Shown in pieces: positions 26,972-35,256 of a stretch of DNA of 64,000 nt. Below the pieces are notes generated by a model, which did no database searches, was not told the DNA's origin, and was given only the letters and a program-made list of their open reading frames with translations. Made by a program: the position numbers and the translations under genes. Source of the DNA: DAHUYF01 sp035945115 (GTDB lineage: Bacteria > Pseudomonadota > Alphaproteobacteria > ATCC43930 > CGMCC-115725); assembly GCA_035945115.1 (NCBI GenBank), contig DASZAN010000058.1, forward strand, positions 1 to 64,000, written 5' to 3'. Every line of letters begins with the position of its first letter. Positions within the stretch are counted from its first letter, which is position 1.

Positions 26972-28303
26972 TCATCCCTTCGGGCGGAGATCGATGACGC
27001 GTTTCGCCTTGCCGATCGAGCGCTCCACGCGCCCAACCGGCACGATCTCAACCACGGCGCTGACGCCGATCAGTGATTTGATGTTATGCGCGAGCGCGGC
27101 GCCAATCCGCTCCATCGCCCCGCCGCGGTTGGGCGTCGCTTCCGGGCGGAGCTCGGCGATCACCTTGAGCTCGTCCAACTGCCGCGGCCGGCTGACCTCG
27201 AGGAGGTAATGGCCGGAGAGCGCGGGCTCGCGGAGGATGAGCTCCTCGACTTGGCTCGGAAAGAGATTGACGCCGCGGATGATCAGCATGTCGTCGCTGC
27301 GTCCGGTGATCTTCTCGATGCGCCGCATGCTGCGCGCCGTGCCGGGCAGAAGCCGCGTGAGGTCGCGCGTGCGATAGCGGATCATCGGCAGCGCTTCCTT
27401 GGTGAGCGTCGTCAACACCAGCTCGCCGATGCTGCTGTCGGAGAGCACCGCGCCGGTCGCGGGATCGATGACCTCGGGATAGAAGTGATCCTCCCAGAGA
27501 TGGAGCCCGTCCTTCGTCTCGATGCACTCATTGGCGACGCCGGGCCCCATCACCTCGGAAAGACCGTAGATGTCGACGGCGTGCATGGCCATGCGCTGCT
27601 CGACCTCTTGGCGGAGCGCGTTCGTCCAGGGCTCGGCGCCGTGGATGCCGATCTTGAGCGAGGAGGCGCGGGGGTCGAGGCCCTGCCGCTCGAACTCGTC
27701 GGCGATCGCCAGCATGTAGGAGGGCGTCACCATGATGATGTCGGGCTTGAAGTCGCGGATGATCTGCACCTGCCGCTCGGTCATGCCGCCAGATACGGGA
27801 ATGACGGTGCAGCCGAGCTTCTCGGCGCCGTAATGCGCGCCGAGCCCGCCGGTGAAGAGGCCGTAGCCGTAAGCGACATGGACGATGTCGCCGGGTCGCC
27901 CGCCCGAGGCGCGGATCGAGCGCGCGACCAGGCTTGCCCAGACGTCGAGATCGCGCGCCGTGTAGCCCACCACTGTCGGCTTCCCGGTCGTACCGCTCGA
28001 GGCGTGGATGCGCAGCACCTTCTCGCGCGGCACGGCGAACATGCCGAAGGGATACGTCTCGCGGAGATCCTCCTTGCTGGTGAAGGGGAAGCGCGCGAGA
28101 CCGGTGAGGTCGCGAAGGTCGTCCGGATGGACGCTCTGCCGTTCGCACTTCCCGCGGAAATGGGCGACGTTGTCGTAAGCGTGGCGGAGCGTCGCCTTGA
28201 GCCGCTTCAACTGGAGTGCGGCGATCTCGTCGCGACTCGCTTTCTCGATCGGATCGAGATCGCGCGGTTCCGGCGGCGCGACCGTCGGCAACAAGCCCGT
28301 CAT
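26972..28303 (-). CDS. paaK: Phenylacetate-CoA ligase
   Basis: The 443-residue protein is an ANL-superfamily ligase of PaaK length. It shows the ATP-binding P-loop HASSGTTGKPTVVGYT, YGLFTGGLGAHYGAEKLG typical of PaaK, and the C-terminal GRSDDMLIIRGVNLFPSQVEE. It activates phenylacetate to phenylacetyl-CoA using ATP. The ATG at 28303 overlaps the paaI stop by four bases (ATGA) and follows GAGAAGG. The genes paaG, paaI and paaK form one operon here; the PaaABCDE epoxidase and PaaZ are not in the window. Confidence 0.95.
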   Translation of the reverse strand: MTGLLPTVAPPEPRDLDPIEKASRDEIAALQLKRLKATLRHAYDNVAHFRGKCERQSVHPDDLRDLTGLARFPFTSKEDLRETYPFGMFAVPREKVLRIHASSGTTGKPTVVGYTARDLDVWASLVARSIRASGGRPGDIVHVAYGYGLFTGGLGAHYGAEKLGCTVIPVSGGMTERQVQIIRDFKPDIIMVTPSYMLAIADEFERQGLDPRASSLKIGIHGAEPWTNALRQEVEQRMAMHAVDIYGLSEVMGPGVANECIETKDGLHLWEDHFYPEVIDPATGAVLSDSSIGELVLTTLTKEALPMIRYRTRDLTRLLPGTARSMRRIEKITGRSDDMLIIRGVNLFPSQVEELILREPALSGHYLLEVSRPRQLDELKVIAELRPEATPNRGGAMERIGAALAHNIKSLIGVSAVVEIVPVGRVERSIGKAKRVIDLRPKG

Positions 28304-28752
28304 GGTGACGCCTTCTCCTCGACGATGGCGCCGCCGACGCGGTGAGCTCGGCCGCGAAAGAGCGCGACGAGCCGGCCGGTGGCGGCTTCCGTCACCTCGA
28401 CATCGAAGATGCCGCTTCGGCCGGTGCCGGCGCGCTCGCGCGCCGCGGCGATCAGCGTCTCGCCCTTGCTCGCGGGGCTGATGAAATGAATTTCCGCACC
28501 CGCGGCGACGGTCACCTGATTGCGTGCATTGCAGGCAAAGGCGAAGGCGCTGTCGGCAAAGGTGAAGATGAGGCCGCCGTGGCAAAGGTCGTGGCCGTTG
28601 ATCATGTCATCGCGCACGGTCATGCGCATGCGCGCGCGGCCCGGGGCGATCTCCTCGAGCGCCATGCCGAGCGCGCGCGAGGCTTCGTCTTGCGCCAGCA
28701 TGGCGCGTCCCACCCGCTCGGCGAGCACGCGCGAGCGACCATCATCGCTCAT
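28300..28752 (-). CDS. paaI: Hydroxyphenylacetyl-CoA thioesterase PaaI
   Basis: The 150-residue hotdog-fold protein has the PaaI active-site segment INGHDLCHGGLIFTFADSAF, with the usual Asn-Gly, His-Gly-Gly and catalytic Asp, and VAAGAEIHFISPASKGETL as the central strand. PaaI clears dead-end ring-hydroxylated CoA esters during phenylacetate breakdown. It overlaps paaK by four bases and paaG by one base, so all three are translationally coupled. Confidence 0.93.
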   Translation of the reverse strand: MSDDGRSRVLAERVGRAMLAQDEASRALGMALEEIAPGRARMRMTVRDDMINGHDLCHGGLIFTFADSAFAFACNARNQVTVAAGAEIHFISPASKGETLIAAARERAGTGRSGIFDVEVTEAATGRLVALFRGRAHRVGGAIVEEKASP

Positions 28753-29543
28753 CAGCGGCCCGTGAAGTTGGGCGGCCGCTTTTCGAGAAAGGCGCTCACC
28801 CCTTCGCGGAAATCGGCGGTACGCGCCGCTTGGCGCTGCAGGTCGCGCTCGAGATCAAGCTGCGCCGCGAGTCCATTTTCGAGCGAGCGGTTGAGCGCCT
28901 CCTTGATGAGGCCGAGCCCGGCCGTAGGTCCGCGCGCGAGCTTGTGCGCGAGCGCGCGCGCTTGCTCCATGAGCTTCTCGTCCTCGACCACCTTCCAGAT
29001 GAGGCCCCATTGCGCCGCATCTGCCGCGGAGAGGCTCTCGCCCAGCATCGCGAGCCCCATCGCGCGCGCCGATCCGACGAGCCGCGGCAGGATCCAGGTG
29101 CCGCCGGCGTCCGGCACGAGACCAAGTCGACAGAACGCCTGCAGGAAGCTCGCCGAGCGTGCGGCCATAACGATGTCACAGGCAAAAGCGATGTTGGCGC
29201 CGGCCCCTGCTGCGGGGCCGTTGACGGCGGCGATCACCGGCTTGCGCAGTGCACGCAGGCGGCGGATGAGCGGATTGTAGTAGCGCTCGAGCGCCGCACC
29301 GGCGTCGAATTCGCCGGCGGCTCCGAGCGATTCCTTGAGGTTCAAATCCTGTCCCGCGCAGAAGCCCCGGCCGGCACCGGTAATGAGGAGGGCGCGAATG
29401 GTGGCGTCGCCTTCGACAGTGCCGAGTGCCGCCGCAATCTCCTGGTGCATCTCTTCGGTGATGCTGTTGAGCCGGTCGGGCCGGTTGAACGTCAACGTCG
29501 CAACGCCATCGGCGAGATCGAACAGGATCGTGGCAAAGGCCAT
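28752..29543 (-). CDS. paaG: 1,2-epoxyphenylacetyl-CoA isomerase PaaG (crotonase family)
   Basis: The 263-residue crotonase-fold protein shows oxyanion-hole strands GRGFCAGQDLN and AVNGPAAGAGANIAFACD and the catalytic-Asp region VPDAGGTWILPRLVG, as in PaaG, which isomerises ring-epoxy-phenylacetyl-CoA to the oxepin. The C-terminal REGVSAFLEKRPPNFTGR is the family ending. The ATG at 29543 follows AGGAGGAA. Linkage to paaI and paaK supports the specific name over a generic enoyl-CoA hydratase. Confidence 0.93.
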   Translation of the reverse strand: MAFATILFDLADGVATLTFNRPDRLNSITEEMHQEIAAALGTVEGDATIRALLITGAGRGFCAGQDLNLKESLGAAGEFDAGAALERYYNPLIRRLRALRKPVIAAVNGPAAGAGANIAFACDIVMAARSASFLQAFCRLGLVPDAGGTWILPRLVGSARAMGLAMLGESLSAADAAQWGLIWKVVEDEKLMEQARALAHKLARGPTAGLGLIKEALNRSLENGLAAQLDLERDLQRQAARTADFREGVSAFLEKRPPNFTGR

Positions 29544-29730
29544 GGGGTTCCTCCTCTTGATGCGAGCGTCGTACACTCGCCGGGGAGGGTCAAGGCGCAG
29601 ACCCGCCGCTCATTCGGTGCGATGACATGATCGGAGACGCCGAGGAATTGCCGGTGTTCCACCCTTTGGGGCTATCGTTCTCGGTGGTTAACACGCTTAC
29701 GTTGTTGATCGAGGGGAGGTGCGCCGGCGG

Positions 29731-30114
29731 ATGGGGTGGAGGATGAGCTACAGCATCTTGGTGGTCGAGGACGAGGACGACATCCGCGACATGGTCTCGA
29801 CCGCGCTGCGCGAGCGCGGCTTTTCGGTGCTCTCGGTTCCCAATGCCGAGGTGGCCCTCACCATTCTCCTCGAACACGTCAAGTTCGATCTGCTTTTTAC
29901 CGACATCGTCATGCCCGGCGTGATGAACGGCTTCGAGCTTGCGGAAGAAGCAAAGCGTCTGCAGCCCAATCTCAAAGTCATCTACGCCACCGGCTTCACG
30001 CATCTGCCGAGCGGCGTCGGCACGGCGCTCCACGGCAAGCTCATTCAGAAACCCTATCGCCCGGACGAGCTGGCATTCGAGGTCGACCGGGCTCTCCACG
30101 AGAGCGGCATCTGA
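29731..30114 (+). CDS. Single-domain response regulator (receiver only)
   Basis: The protein of about 127 residues is only a receiver domain: acidic pocket VVEDEDD, phospho-acceptor LLFTDIVMPGVMNG, conserved Thr/Ala (YATGF) and Lys in IQKPYRPDEL. It has no output domain, so it acts by protein contact, as CheY- or DivK-like proteins do, or as a phosphate sink. The start is uncertain among 29719 (GTG), 29731 and 29743; GGGGAGG lies upstream. A TTAACAC half-motif lies 30-40 bases before it. It is divergent from paaG and may be unrelated to it. Confidence 0.9.
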   Translation: MGWRMSYSILVVEDEDDIRDMVSTALRERGFSVLSVPNAEVALTILLEHVKFDLLFTDIVMPGVMNGFELAEEAKRLQPNLKVIYATGFTHLPSGVGTALHGKLIQKPYRPDELAFEVDRALHESGI

Positions 30115-30128
30115 GCGGGCGCGCCCGC
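30115..30128. terminator. Palindrome between convergent genes
   Basis: GCGGGC followed by its GC-rich reverse complement gives a 14-bp perfect palindrome exactly in the gap between the response-regulator stop and the LysR stop. It has no U-tract. Confidence 0.35.
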
Positions 30129-30129
30129 C

Positions 30130-31035
30130 TCACGCGATCGTCGCCACGAACCGCCCCGCTTCCTCCGCGATATAAGCCCAGAGCCGCTTGGCGATCGGTC
30201 CGTGCGGGCTTTCGCGCCGGCGCGCAGCGACAAGCTCCACGGCACTTCCTTTCATATACTGACCGCCGATATCGAGAAGGTGTCCGTCGCGCACATCGTC
30301 CGCGACAAGGTATTTCGGCATGTGGCCCCATCCCATGCGTTGGAGGATGAGTTCGCGCTTCATCAATTGGTCGCTCACCGTCCAGGTCCGCGCGCCCTCG
30401 ATCAGAAAGTAATCACGCGGCGGCGAATGGCGCGCGGTGTCGCGGATGATGCACTGCACGTAGTCGCGCATATCCTCGGGCGTGATCGACGGCGAAACGG
30501 GAAAGCGGAGAAAGCCAGGCGCGACCACCGGAACGACCCGCACGGGGAAGAGATCGATGAATTCCAAGCGGACATCCGTCTTGTCGATGTGGTGCAGGAT
30601 GAGATCGGCGTCGCCGTCCAGGAGCCGCTCCCAAGGACCGGCGATCGCCTCGAAGTGAAGGTGAAGCCGTGTGCTGGGACAACCGTCGAAGAAGCGGTGG
30701 AGCAGTGCCAGCGTCTGTGGCAGTGGGCAGAGATCGCCGATGACGATGCGAAGCTCGTCTTCCTCCCCCATCGCGAGCTGGCGCGCATGAGTCTTGAGCG
30801 CGCTGAGTTCGTCTAGGAAGACGCGCGTGCGCGCGTGGAACGATCGACCGGCATCGGTCAGCGCGACGCGATAGCCGCTGCGGTCAAGCAGAACCAGTCC
30901 CAATTGCACCTCTAGGTTCTTGACCGCCGCGGAAACCGAGGGTTGCGCGCGCCGGAGCTTTTCCGCGGCAGGCTGGAAGCCGCCTTCGCTGACGACGGCG
31001 TCGAAGCATTCCAACTGATGAATGGTGGGATCCAT
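30130..31035 (-). CDS. LysR-family transcriptional regulator
   Basis: The 301-residue protein has an N-terminal winged helix-turn-helix (LECFDAVVSEGGFQPAAEKL, RAQPSVSAAVKNLEVQLGLVL) and a periplasmic-binding-type effector domain (ELRIVIGDLCPLP, DADLILHHIDKTD, MGWGHMPKYLVADDV). It is transcribed divergently from a quinone oxidoreductase across 99 bases, the classic LysR arrangement, and probably controls that gene in response to a small inducer. Confidence 0.93.
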   Translation of the reverse strand: MDPTIHQLECFDAVVSEGGFQPAAEKLRRAQPSVSAAVKNLEVQLGLVLLDRSGYRVALTDAGRSFHARTRVFLDELSALKTHARQLAMGEEDELRIVIGDLCPLPQTLALLHRFFDGCPSTRLHLHFEAIAGPWERLLDGDADLILHHIDKTDVRLEFIDLFPVRVVPVVAPGFLRFPVSPSITPEDMRDYVQCIIRDTARHSPPRDYFLIEGARTWTVSDQLMKRELILQRMGWGHMPKYLVADDVRDGHLLDIGGQYMKGSAVELVAARRRESPHGPIAKRLWAYIAEEAGRFVATIA

Positions 31036-31134
31036 AGATCAAACCTATTCACTTGATCGGAACTTTATAATTTTTATCAATTTAAGGGCCACTTATCTAG
31101 TCCCTCGGACAGACACATCCGGAGGGACGAACAC
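31036..31134. promoter_or_regulatory. Divergent LysR/oxidoreductase promoter region
   Basis: The 99-base gap is AT-rich compared with its surroundings. It contains TTGAT (31053-31057) and ATCAA (31076-31080) as interrupted inverted half-sites around AACTTTATAATTTTT, with a -10-like TATAAT inside. LysR proteins bind such long interrupted palindromes. Confidence 0.45.
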
Positions 31135-32112
31135 ATGCGTGCGATTGTCATCAAGCGATACGGCGGACCCGAGGTCCTGGCGATTGAGGAGCGTCCAGAG
31201 CCCACCGCGGAGCCCGGTCATGTCGTCATCGAGGCCAAGGCATTCGGGCTCAATCACGCGGAGATCTATTTTCGCAAAGGCGCGTGGGGCGACGTCGCGG
31301 AGATCACCGGCATCGAATGCGTCGGTCTGGTCAAGGCCGATCCGGATGGCCGCTTCAAGCCCGGGCAGAAAGTGATGGCCTTGGTGGGCGGCATGGGCCG
31401 CAGCATCAACGGCAGCTACGCCGAGTTTGTGAAGGTGCCGCACAGCAACGTCGTCGCGGTGGAGAGCGACCTCGCCTGGGAGGAGCTCGCGACCATTCCC
31501 GAATCCTATGCCACCGCCTGGACGAGCCTTGTCGGCATCCTTGGCCTCGCGAAGGATCAGGTCGTTGCCATCCGCGGCGCCACTTCGGCGCTCGGCCAGG
31601 CGGCGGTCAACATCGCAGCACAGGCGGGCGCGCGCGTCATCGCCACGACGCGCAGCCCAGCGCGCGCGGCGATGCTCGAGGCAATTGGCGCGCGCGAGGT
31701 GCTTCTCGAATCGGCCGAGCTCGCCAAGCGCGTGCGCGAGCGCCACGCCGACGGCATCGATGCGGTGCTCGACATCGTTGGCAACACGACGGTGCTCGAC
31801 TCCCTTGCCATGCTGCGGCGGGGCGGCCGTGTTTGCCTCGTCGGTTTTCTCGGCGGCGGCGGGCCGCTCACGCTGGAGCCGGTGTTCCAGATGCCGAGCG
31901 GCACGCATTTGAGCGTCTTCGCGAGCGCGTTGGTGACGGGAACGCCCGCCTTTCCCCTCGCGGAAATTCCCTTCCAGAGCATCGTCGGCCGCGTCGCGGA
32001 GGGCATCTACAAGGCAAAGCCAGCGCGTGTCTTCCGCTTCGAGGAAATCCGCGAGGCGCACCGTCTCATGGAAGCGAACCAAGCGGGCGGCAAGATCGTC
32101 GTGCGCCTCTAA
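31135..32112 (+). CDS. Zinc-independent alcohol dehydrogenase / quinone oxidoreductase (MDR family)
   Basis: The 325-residue medium-chain dehydrogenase has the N-terminal GroES-like domain (GGPEVLAIEERPEPTAEPGH, AFGLNHAEIYFRKG) and a nucleotide-binding domain with IRGATSALGQAAVNIAAQAG as the NADPH motif. The zinc ligands of true alcohol dehydrogenases are absent, which fits the QOR group that reduces quinones or enones with NADPH. GGAGGG precedes the start. The divergent LysR gene is its likely regulator. Confidence 0.92.
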   Translation: MRAIVIKRYGGPEVLAIEERPEPTAEPGHVVIEAKAFGLNHAEIYFRKGAWGDVAEITGIECVGLVKADPDGRFKPGQKVMALVGGMGRSINGSYAEFVKVPHSNVVAVESDLAWEELATIPESYATAWTSLVGILGLAKDQVVAIRGATSALGQAAVNIAAQAGARVIATTRSPARAAMLEAIGAREVLLESAELAKRVRERHADGIDAVLDIVGNTTVLDSLAMLRRGGRVCLVGFLGGGGPLTLEPVFQMPSGTHLSVFASALVTGTPAFPLAEIPFQSIVGRVAEGIYKAKPARVFRFEEIREAHRLMEANQAGGKIVVRL

Positions 32113-32182
32113 AAGCCATGGCGAGGAATGGAAACCTTTCCCCCCAGCGTGGCGAACCAAAAGCGAGAAACGGAGATGTGAT

Positions 32183-32422
32183 GTGAGCACGTACGGGATA
32201 GGTGGGGAGGCGTCGCCGTCGGGCGGCGCCATCCTCTATGCACAATGGACCACTCATCCCCGTCGCAAAACGGCGCAGGAGAAGATGCTTGCCAATCCCG
32301 CCGGCGCCCCCCATCTCTGGTCGATCTTTGCCGATTGCACCTTCGGTAGCATCGCGCAAGGCAACCATGCCGAAAACGAACCGTTCACGGTTGACGGCAC
32401 AGGGAGGGCGGCGAGGCGATGA
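32183..32422 (+). CDS. Possible 79-residue leader ORF before egtB
   Basis: A GTG ORF with GGAG upstream encodes STYGIGGEASPSGGAILYAQ at its start and ends so that its TGA overlaps the egtB ATG (ATGA). The overlap is what a real coupled gene would show, but the protein resembles nothing I know and codon use is not compelling. It could equally be an untranslated spacer; the 306-base gap holds no other feature I can support. Confidence 0.25.
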   Translation: MSTYGIGGEASPSGGAILYAQWTTHPRRKTAQEKMLANPAGAPHLWSIFADCTFGSIAQGNHAENEPFTVDGTGRAARR

Positions 32423-33711
32423 GACCGATCTTGCGGAAGGCCGCGGCGACGGCGGGCGAGCGGGCGGCCTTTCTGCGCCGCTATCGCACGATCCGGGAAC
32501 GGACGGAGGCGCTCGCCGCACCCCTCTCGGCAGAAGATCAGACGGTGCAGTCGATGGCCGATGTCAGCCCGACCAAGTGGCATCGCGCGCATACGAGCTG
32601 GTTCTTCGAGACATTTTTGTTGCAGCCCCATGCGCGGCGCTACCGCGATTTCGCGCCGCCTTACGCCTTTCTCTTCAACTCCTATTACGAAGCGGTGGGC
32701 CCGCGCCATCCGCGGCCGGAGCGCGGATTCTTGTCGCGGCCCGGCATTGCCGAGATCGCGCGCTATCGCGCCCATGTCGATGAGGCGATGGCGCGCCTCA
32801 TTGGCGAGACCGATGAGGCAAGCTGGCCGGTGATCGCCGAACGCATCGAGCTCGGGCTGCAGCATGAGCAGCAGCACCAGGAGCTCATCCTGATGGATAT
32901 CAAGCATGTCCTGTCGCTGAACCCGCTCGAGCCCGTTTATCAGGCGGCGCCCTCGCGCCGGCGGAGTGACGCGACGCCGCTTGCCTGGCGCGATTTCGAG
33001 GGCGGCCTGCGGCGGATTGGTCATGACGACGCGGGCTTCGCCTTCGACAACGAAGGTCCGCGGCACAAGGTGTGGCTTGAGCCGTTCCGCCTCGCGAACC
33101 GCCTCGTCACCTGCGGCGAATTTCAGGCGTTCATCGAGGACGGCGGCTATCGCCGCGCCGATCTCTGGCTCTCCGATGGTTGGGCGACGGTGCAACAGCG
33201 CGGCTGGGCGGCCCCGCTCTATTGGCGGCACGACGCGGCGGACGAATGGTCCCTCTTCACGCTCGCGGGACGGTGCGCCCTCGATCCGGCGGAACCGGTC
33301 TCACATGTGAGCTTCTATGAAGCCGATGCCTTCGCGCGCTGGTGCGGCAAGCGCCTGCCGAGCGAGGCCGAATGGGAAGTGGCCGCGGCCGAGGCGGGGG
33401 TATCTAGCAGCGACGCCGCCGCGAGCGGCGCATGCCATCCGGCGCCGGCCAGCGGCGGCGATGGCTTGCAGCAGATGATGGGTGCGGTGTGGCAGTGGAC
33501 GGCGAGCCCCTATGTCGGCTATCCCGGCTACCGCGCACCCTTGGGCGCGATCGGCGAGTACAACGGCAAGTTCATGGCCAACCAGATGGTGTTGCGCGGC
33601 AGCGCGGCGATCACGCCCGAAGGTCACGCGCGCGTGACCTACCGCAATTTCTTTCCGCCCGCATCGCGCTGGGCGATGAGCGGCATCAGGCTCGCGGAGG
33701 ACGCGTCGTGA
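32419..33711 (+). CDS. egtB: Ergothioneine biosynthesis protein EgtB (sulfoxide synthase)
   Basis: The 430-residue protein has the EgtB architecture: an N-terminal DinB-like four-helix domain with the iron ligands in WHRAHTSWFFE (H55/H58) and LQHEQQHQE (H149, H153), then a C-terminal formylglycine-generating-enzyme (FGE-sulfatase) fold (VSFYEADAFARWCGKRLPSE, GAVWQWTASPYVGYPGY, RNFFPPASRWAMSGIRLA). It is the non-heme iron enzyme that joins a sulfur donor, gamma-glutamylcysteine or cysteine, to hercynine with O2. Its stop overlaps the egtD start in a GTGA, so the two are coupled. No EgtA, EgtC or EgtE gene is nearby. Confidence 0.95.
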   Translation: MRPILRKAAATAGERAAFLRRYRTIRERTEALAAPLSAEDQTVQSMADVSPTKWHRAHTSWFFETFLLQPHARRYRDFAPPYAFLFNSYYEAVGPRHPRPERGFLSRPGIAEIARYRAHVDEAMARLIGETDEASWPVIAERIELGLQHEQQHQELILMDIKHVLSLNPLEPVYQAAPSRRRSDATPLAWRDFEGGLRRIGHDDAGFAFDNEGPRHKVWLEPFRLANRLVTCGEFQAFIEDGGYRRADLWLSDGWATVQQRGWAAPLYWRHDAADEWSLFTLAGRCALDPAEPVSHVSFYEADAFARWCGKRLPSEAEWEVAAAEAGVSSSDAAASGACHPAPASGGDGLQQMMGAVWQWTASPYVGYPGYRAPLGAIGEYNGKFMANQMVLRGSAAITPEGHARVTYRNFFPPASRWAMSGIRLAEDAS

Positions 33712-34682
33712 GACGAGGTGGCGCGCTCGCCATGTTTCACGATCTGGCGCCCGCGGAAGAGAGTTTCCGCGACGCGGTGCTGGCCTCGCTCACACGCCGG
33801 CCCAAATCGATTCCTTGCCGTTTTCTCTATGACGAGCGCGGCTCGGCCTTGTTCGAAGGGATCTGCGAGCTGCCCGAATATTATTTGACCCGCGCGGAGA
33901 TGAGCATCCTCGGCGAGCGGTCATCCGAGATCGCGCGGCTCGTCGGCCGCGACGCGCAGCTCATCGAATTCGGCAGCGGCTCGAGCCGCAAAGTACGGCT
34001 CCTGCTGGAAGCGCTCGAGCATCCCGCCGCCTATGTCGCGATCGACATCTCGCGCGAGCTCTTGCGACAGTCGGCCGACGAGCTCGCCGGAGAATTTCCC
34101 GAGGTGGCGGTGGTGGCGGTGTGCGCTGACTATTTGCAGCCTTTCCGGCTTCCGGCGCTGCCGCAACGAGGCGAGGGACGGCGGCTCGGATTCTTTCCCG
34201 GTTCCACCATCGGCAATTTCACGCCCGATGAGGCGCTCGATTTCCTCGTCGGCTGCCGGCGCGTGCTCGGGCGCGGCGACGCCATGCTCGTCGGCGTCGA
34301 CCTCAAAAAGGATCCGTCGCTGCTCGATGCCGCCTATAACGACAGCGCCGGCGTCACTGCTCAATTCATCCTCAATCTGCTGGAGCGCATGAATCGCGAG
34401 CTTGGTGCCGATTTCGATCTCGATCGTTTCGAGCTCGACGCCTTCTACAACGAGGCGGCGGGACGCATCGAGATTTACATCAAGAGCCTCGCCGATCAGA
34501 TCGTCACCGTCGCCGGCCGCGCCATCCGCTTTACCGCGGGCGAGCGCATCCACGCTGAATATTCCTACAAATACTCGGTTGCGGAGTTCCAGCGCCTCGC
34601 CCGCCGCGCCGGTTTTCGCCCGGTGCAACACTGGACCGATCGCGGCGAGCTTTTCTCCGTCCATCTCTTCGCGGTGGACTAG
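33708..34682 (+). CDS. egtD: L-histidine N-alpha-methyltransferase EgtD
   Basis: The protein shows the EgtD pattern: IPCRFLYDERGSALFEGICE, ELPEYYLTRAEMSIL, SAM-binding ELIEFGSGSSRKVRLLLEAL-like stretch, and the diagnostic GFFPGSTIGNFTPDEA, with the C-terminal YSYKYSVAEFQRLARRAGF. It trimethylates histidine to hercynine, the substrate of EgtB. The GTG at 33708 overlaps the egtB stop; an ATG at 33732 (MFHDLAPAEESF) is an equally plausible start and closer to the family beginning. Confidence 0.95.
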   Translation: MRRGGALAMFHDLAPAEESFRDAVLASLTRRPKSIPCRFLYDERGSALFEGICELPEYYLTRAEMSILGERSSEIARLVGRDAQLIEFGSGSSRKVRLLLEALEHPAAYVAIDISRELLRQSADELAGEFPEVAVVAVCADYLQPFRLPALPQRGEGRRLGFFPGSTIGNFTPDEALDFLVGCRRVLGRGDAMLVGVDLKKDPSLLDAAYNDSAGVTAQFILNLLERMNRELGADFDLDRFELDAFYNEAAGRIEIYIKSLADQIVTVAGRAIRFTAGERIHAEYSYKYSVAEFQRLARRAGFRPVQHWTDRGELFSVHLFAVD

Positions 34683-34705
34683 AGTCCCAGGCGGCGGTTT
34701 TGAGG

Positions 34706-35245
34706 TCATCTCCGCTTCGCGATGCGAGCTCGGACGATGAGATTGAAGAGCCAAGCGGCGGGAATCGACAGAGCGCCGCCGAGATAGGCGGCATTGTGCA
34801 TGTAACCAGCGCACAAGAAACGACGGAGATCGACAACATTCGGGGGAACAAACCATCCCCGATAATTTGACGGCTCGATCGTTGCTGTTTGCGACCAGCC
34901 ATATGCGAGGCCGGCAAGGGCGACGATCAGCGTGAATATGGCGATGACCGGAAGCGACCACGCAAGAGCACGGGCCATAAGAGTGGGAGTGCGCTGTAAG
35001 AAACCGGCCGAGCCGCAGAGAATGCCGAGCGGGATTCCCATCCACCAGGACGCAAGAAAACCCACTTTGGCGGCACGAATACGTTCAGAAACGTCGGCGT
35101 CGAGCAAGCGGAACTGAATGAATTTGAATTTCGTGAAATATTCGGGCGACACGGAATAGCTTATTTGGTCATGGGCGGCACCAAACAGGCCGGCAACGAG
35201 CGCTGCCGCGGGTAGGAATATGAGAAAAATTCCAATCTTCTTCAT
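34706..35245 (-). CDS. Hypothetical multi-pass membrane protein
   Basis: The 179-residue protein has four hydrophobic helices: an N-terminal IGIFLIFLPAAALVAGLFGA that may be a signal anchor, VGFLASWWMGIPLGILCGSA, LAWSLPVIAIFTLIVALAGL and GGALSIPAAWLFNLIVRARI. The middle carries a soluble loop (SPEYFTKFKFIQFRLLDADV). Its DNA is visibly lower in GC than the neighbours, hinting at later acquisition. I do not recognise the family. It lies 11 bases after the glycosyltransferase start on the same strand. Confidence 0.7.
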   Translation of the reverse strand: MKKIGIFLIFLPAAALVAGLFGAAHDQISYSVSPEYFTKFKFIQFRLLDADVSERIRAAKVGFLASWWMGIPLGILCGSAGFLQRTPTLMARALAWSLPVIAIFTLIVALAGLAYGWSQTATIEPSNYRGWFVPPNVVDLRRFLCAGYMHNAAYLGGALSIPAAWLFNLIVRARIAKRR

Positions 35246-35256
35246 CCGAGCGCCTT

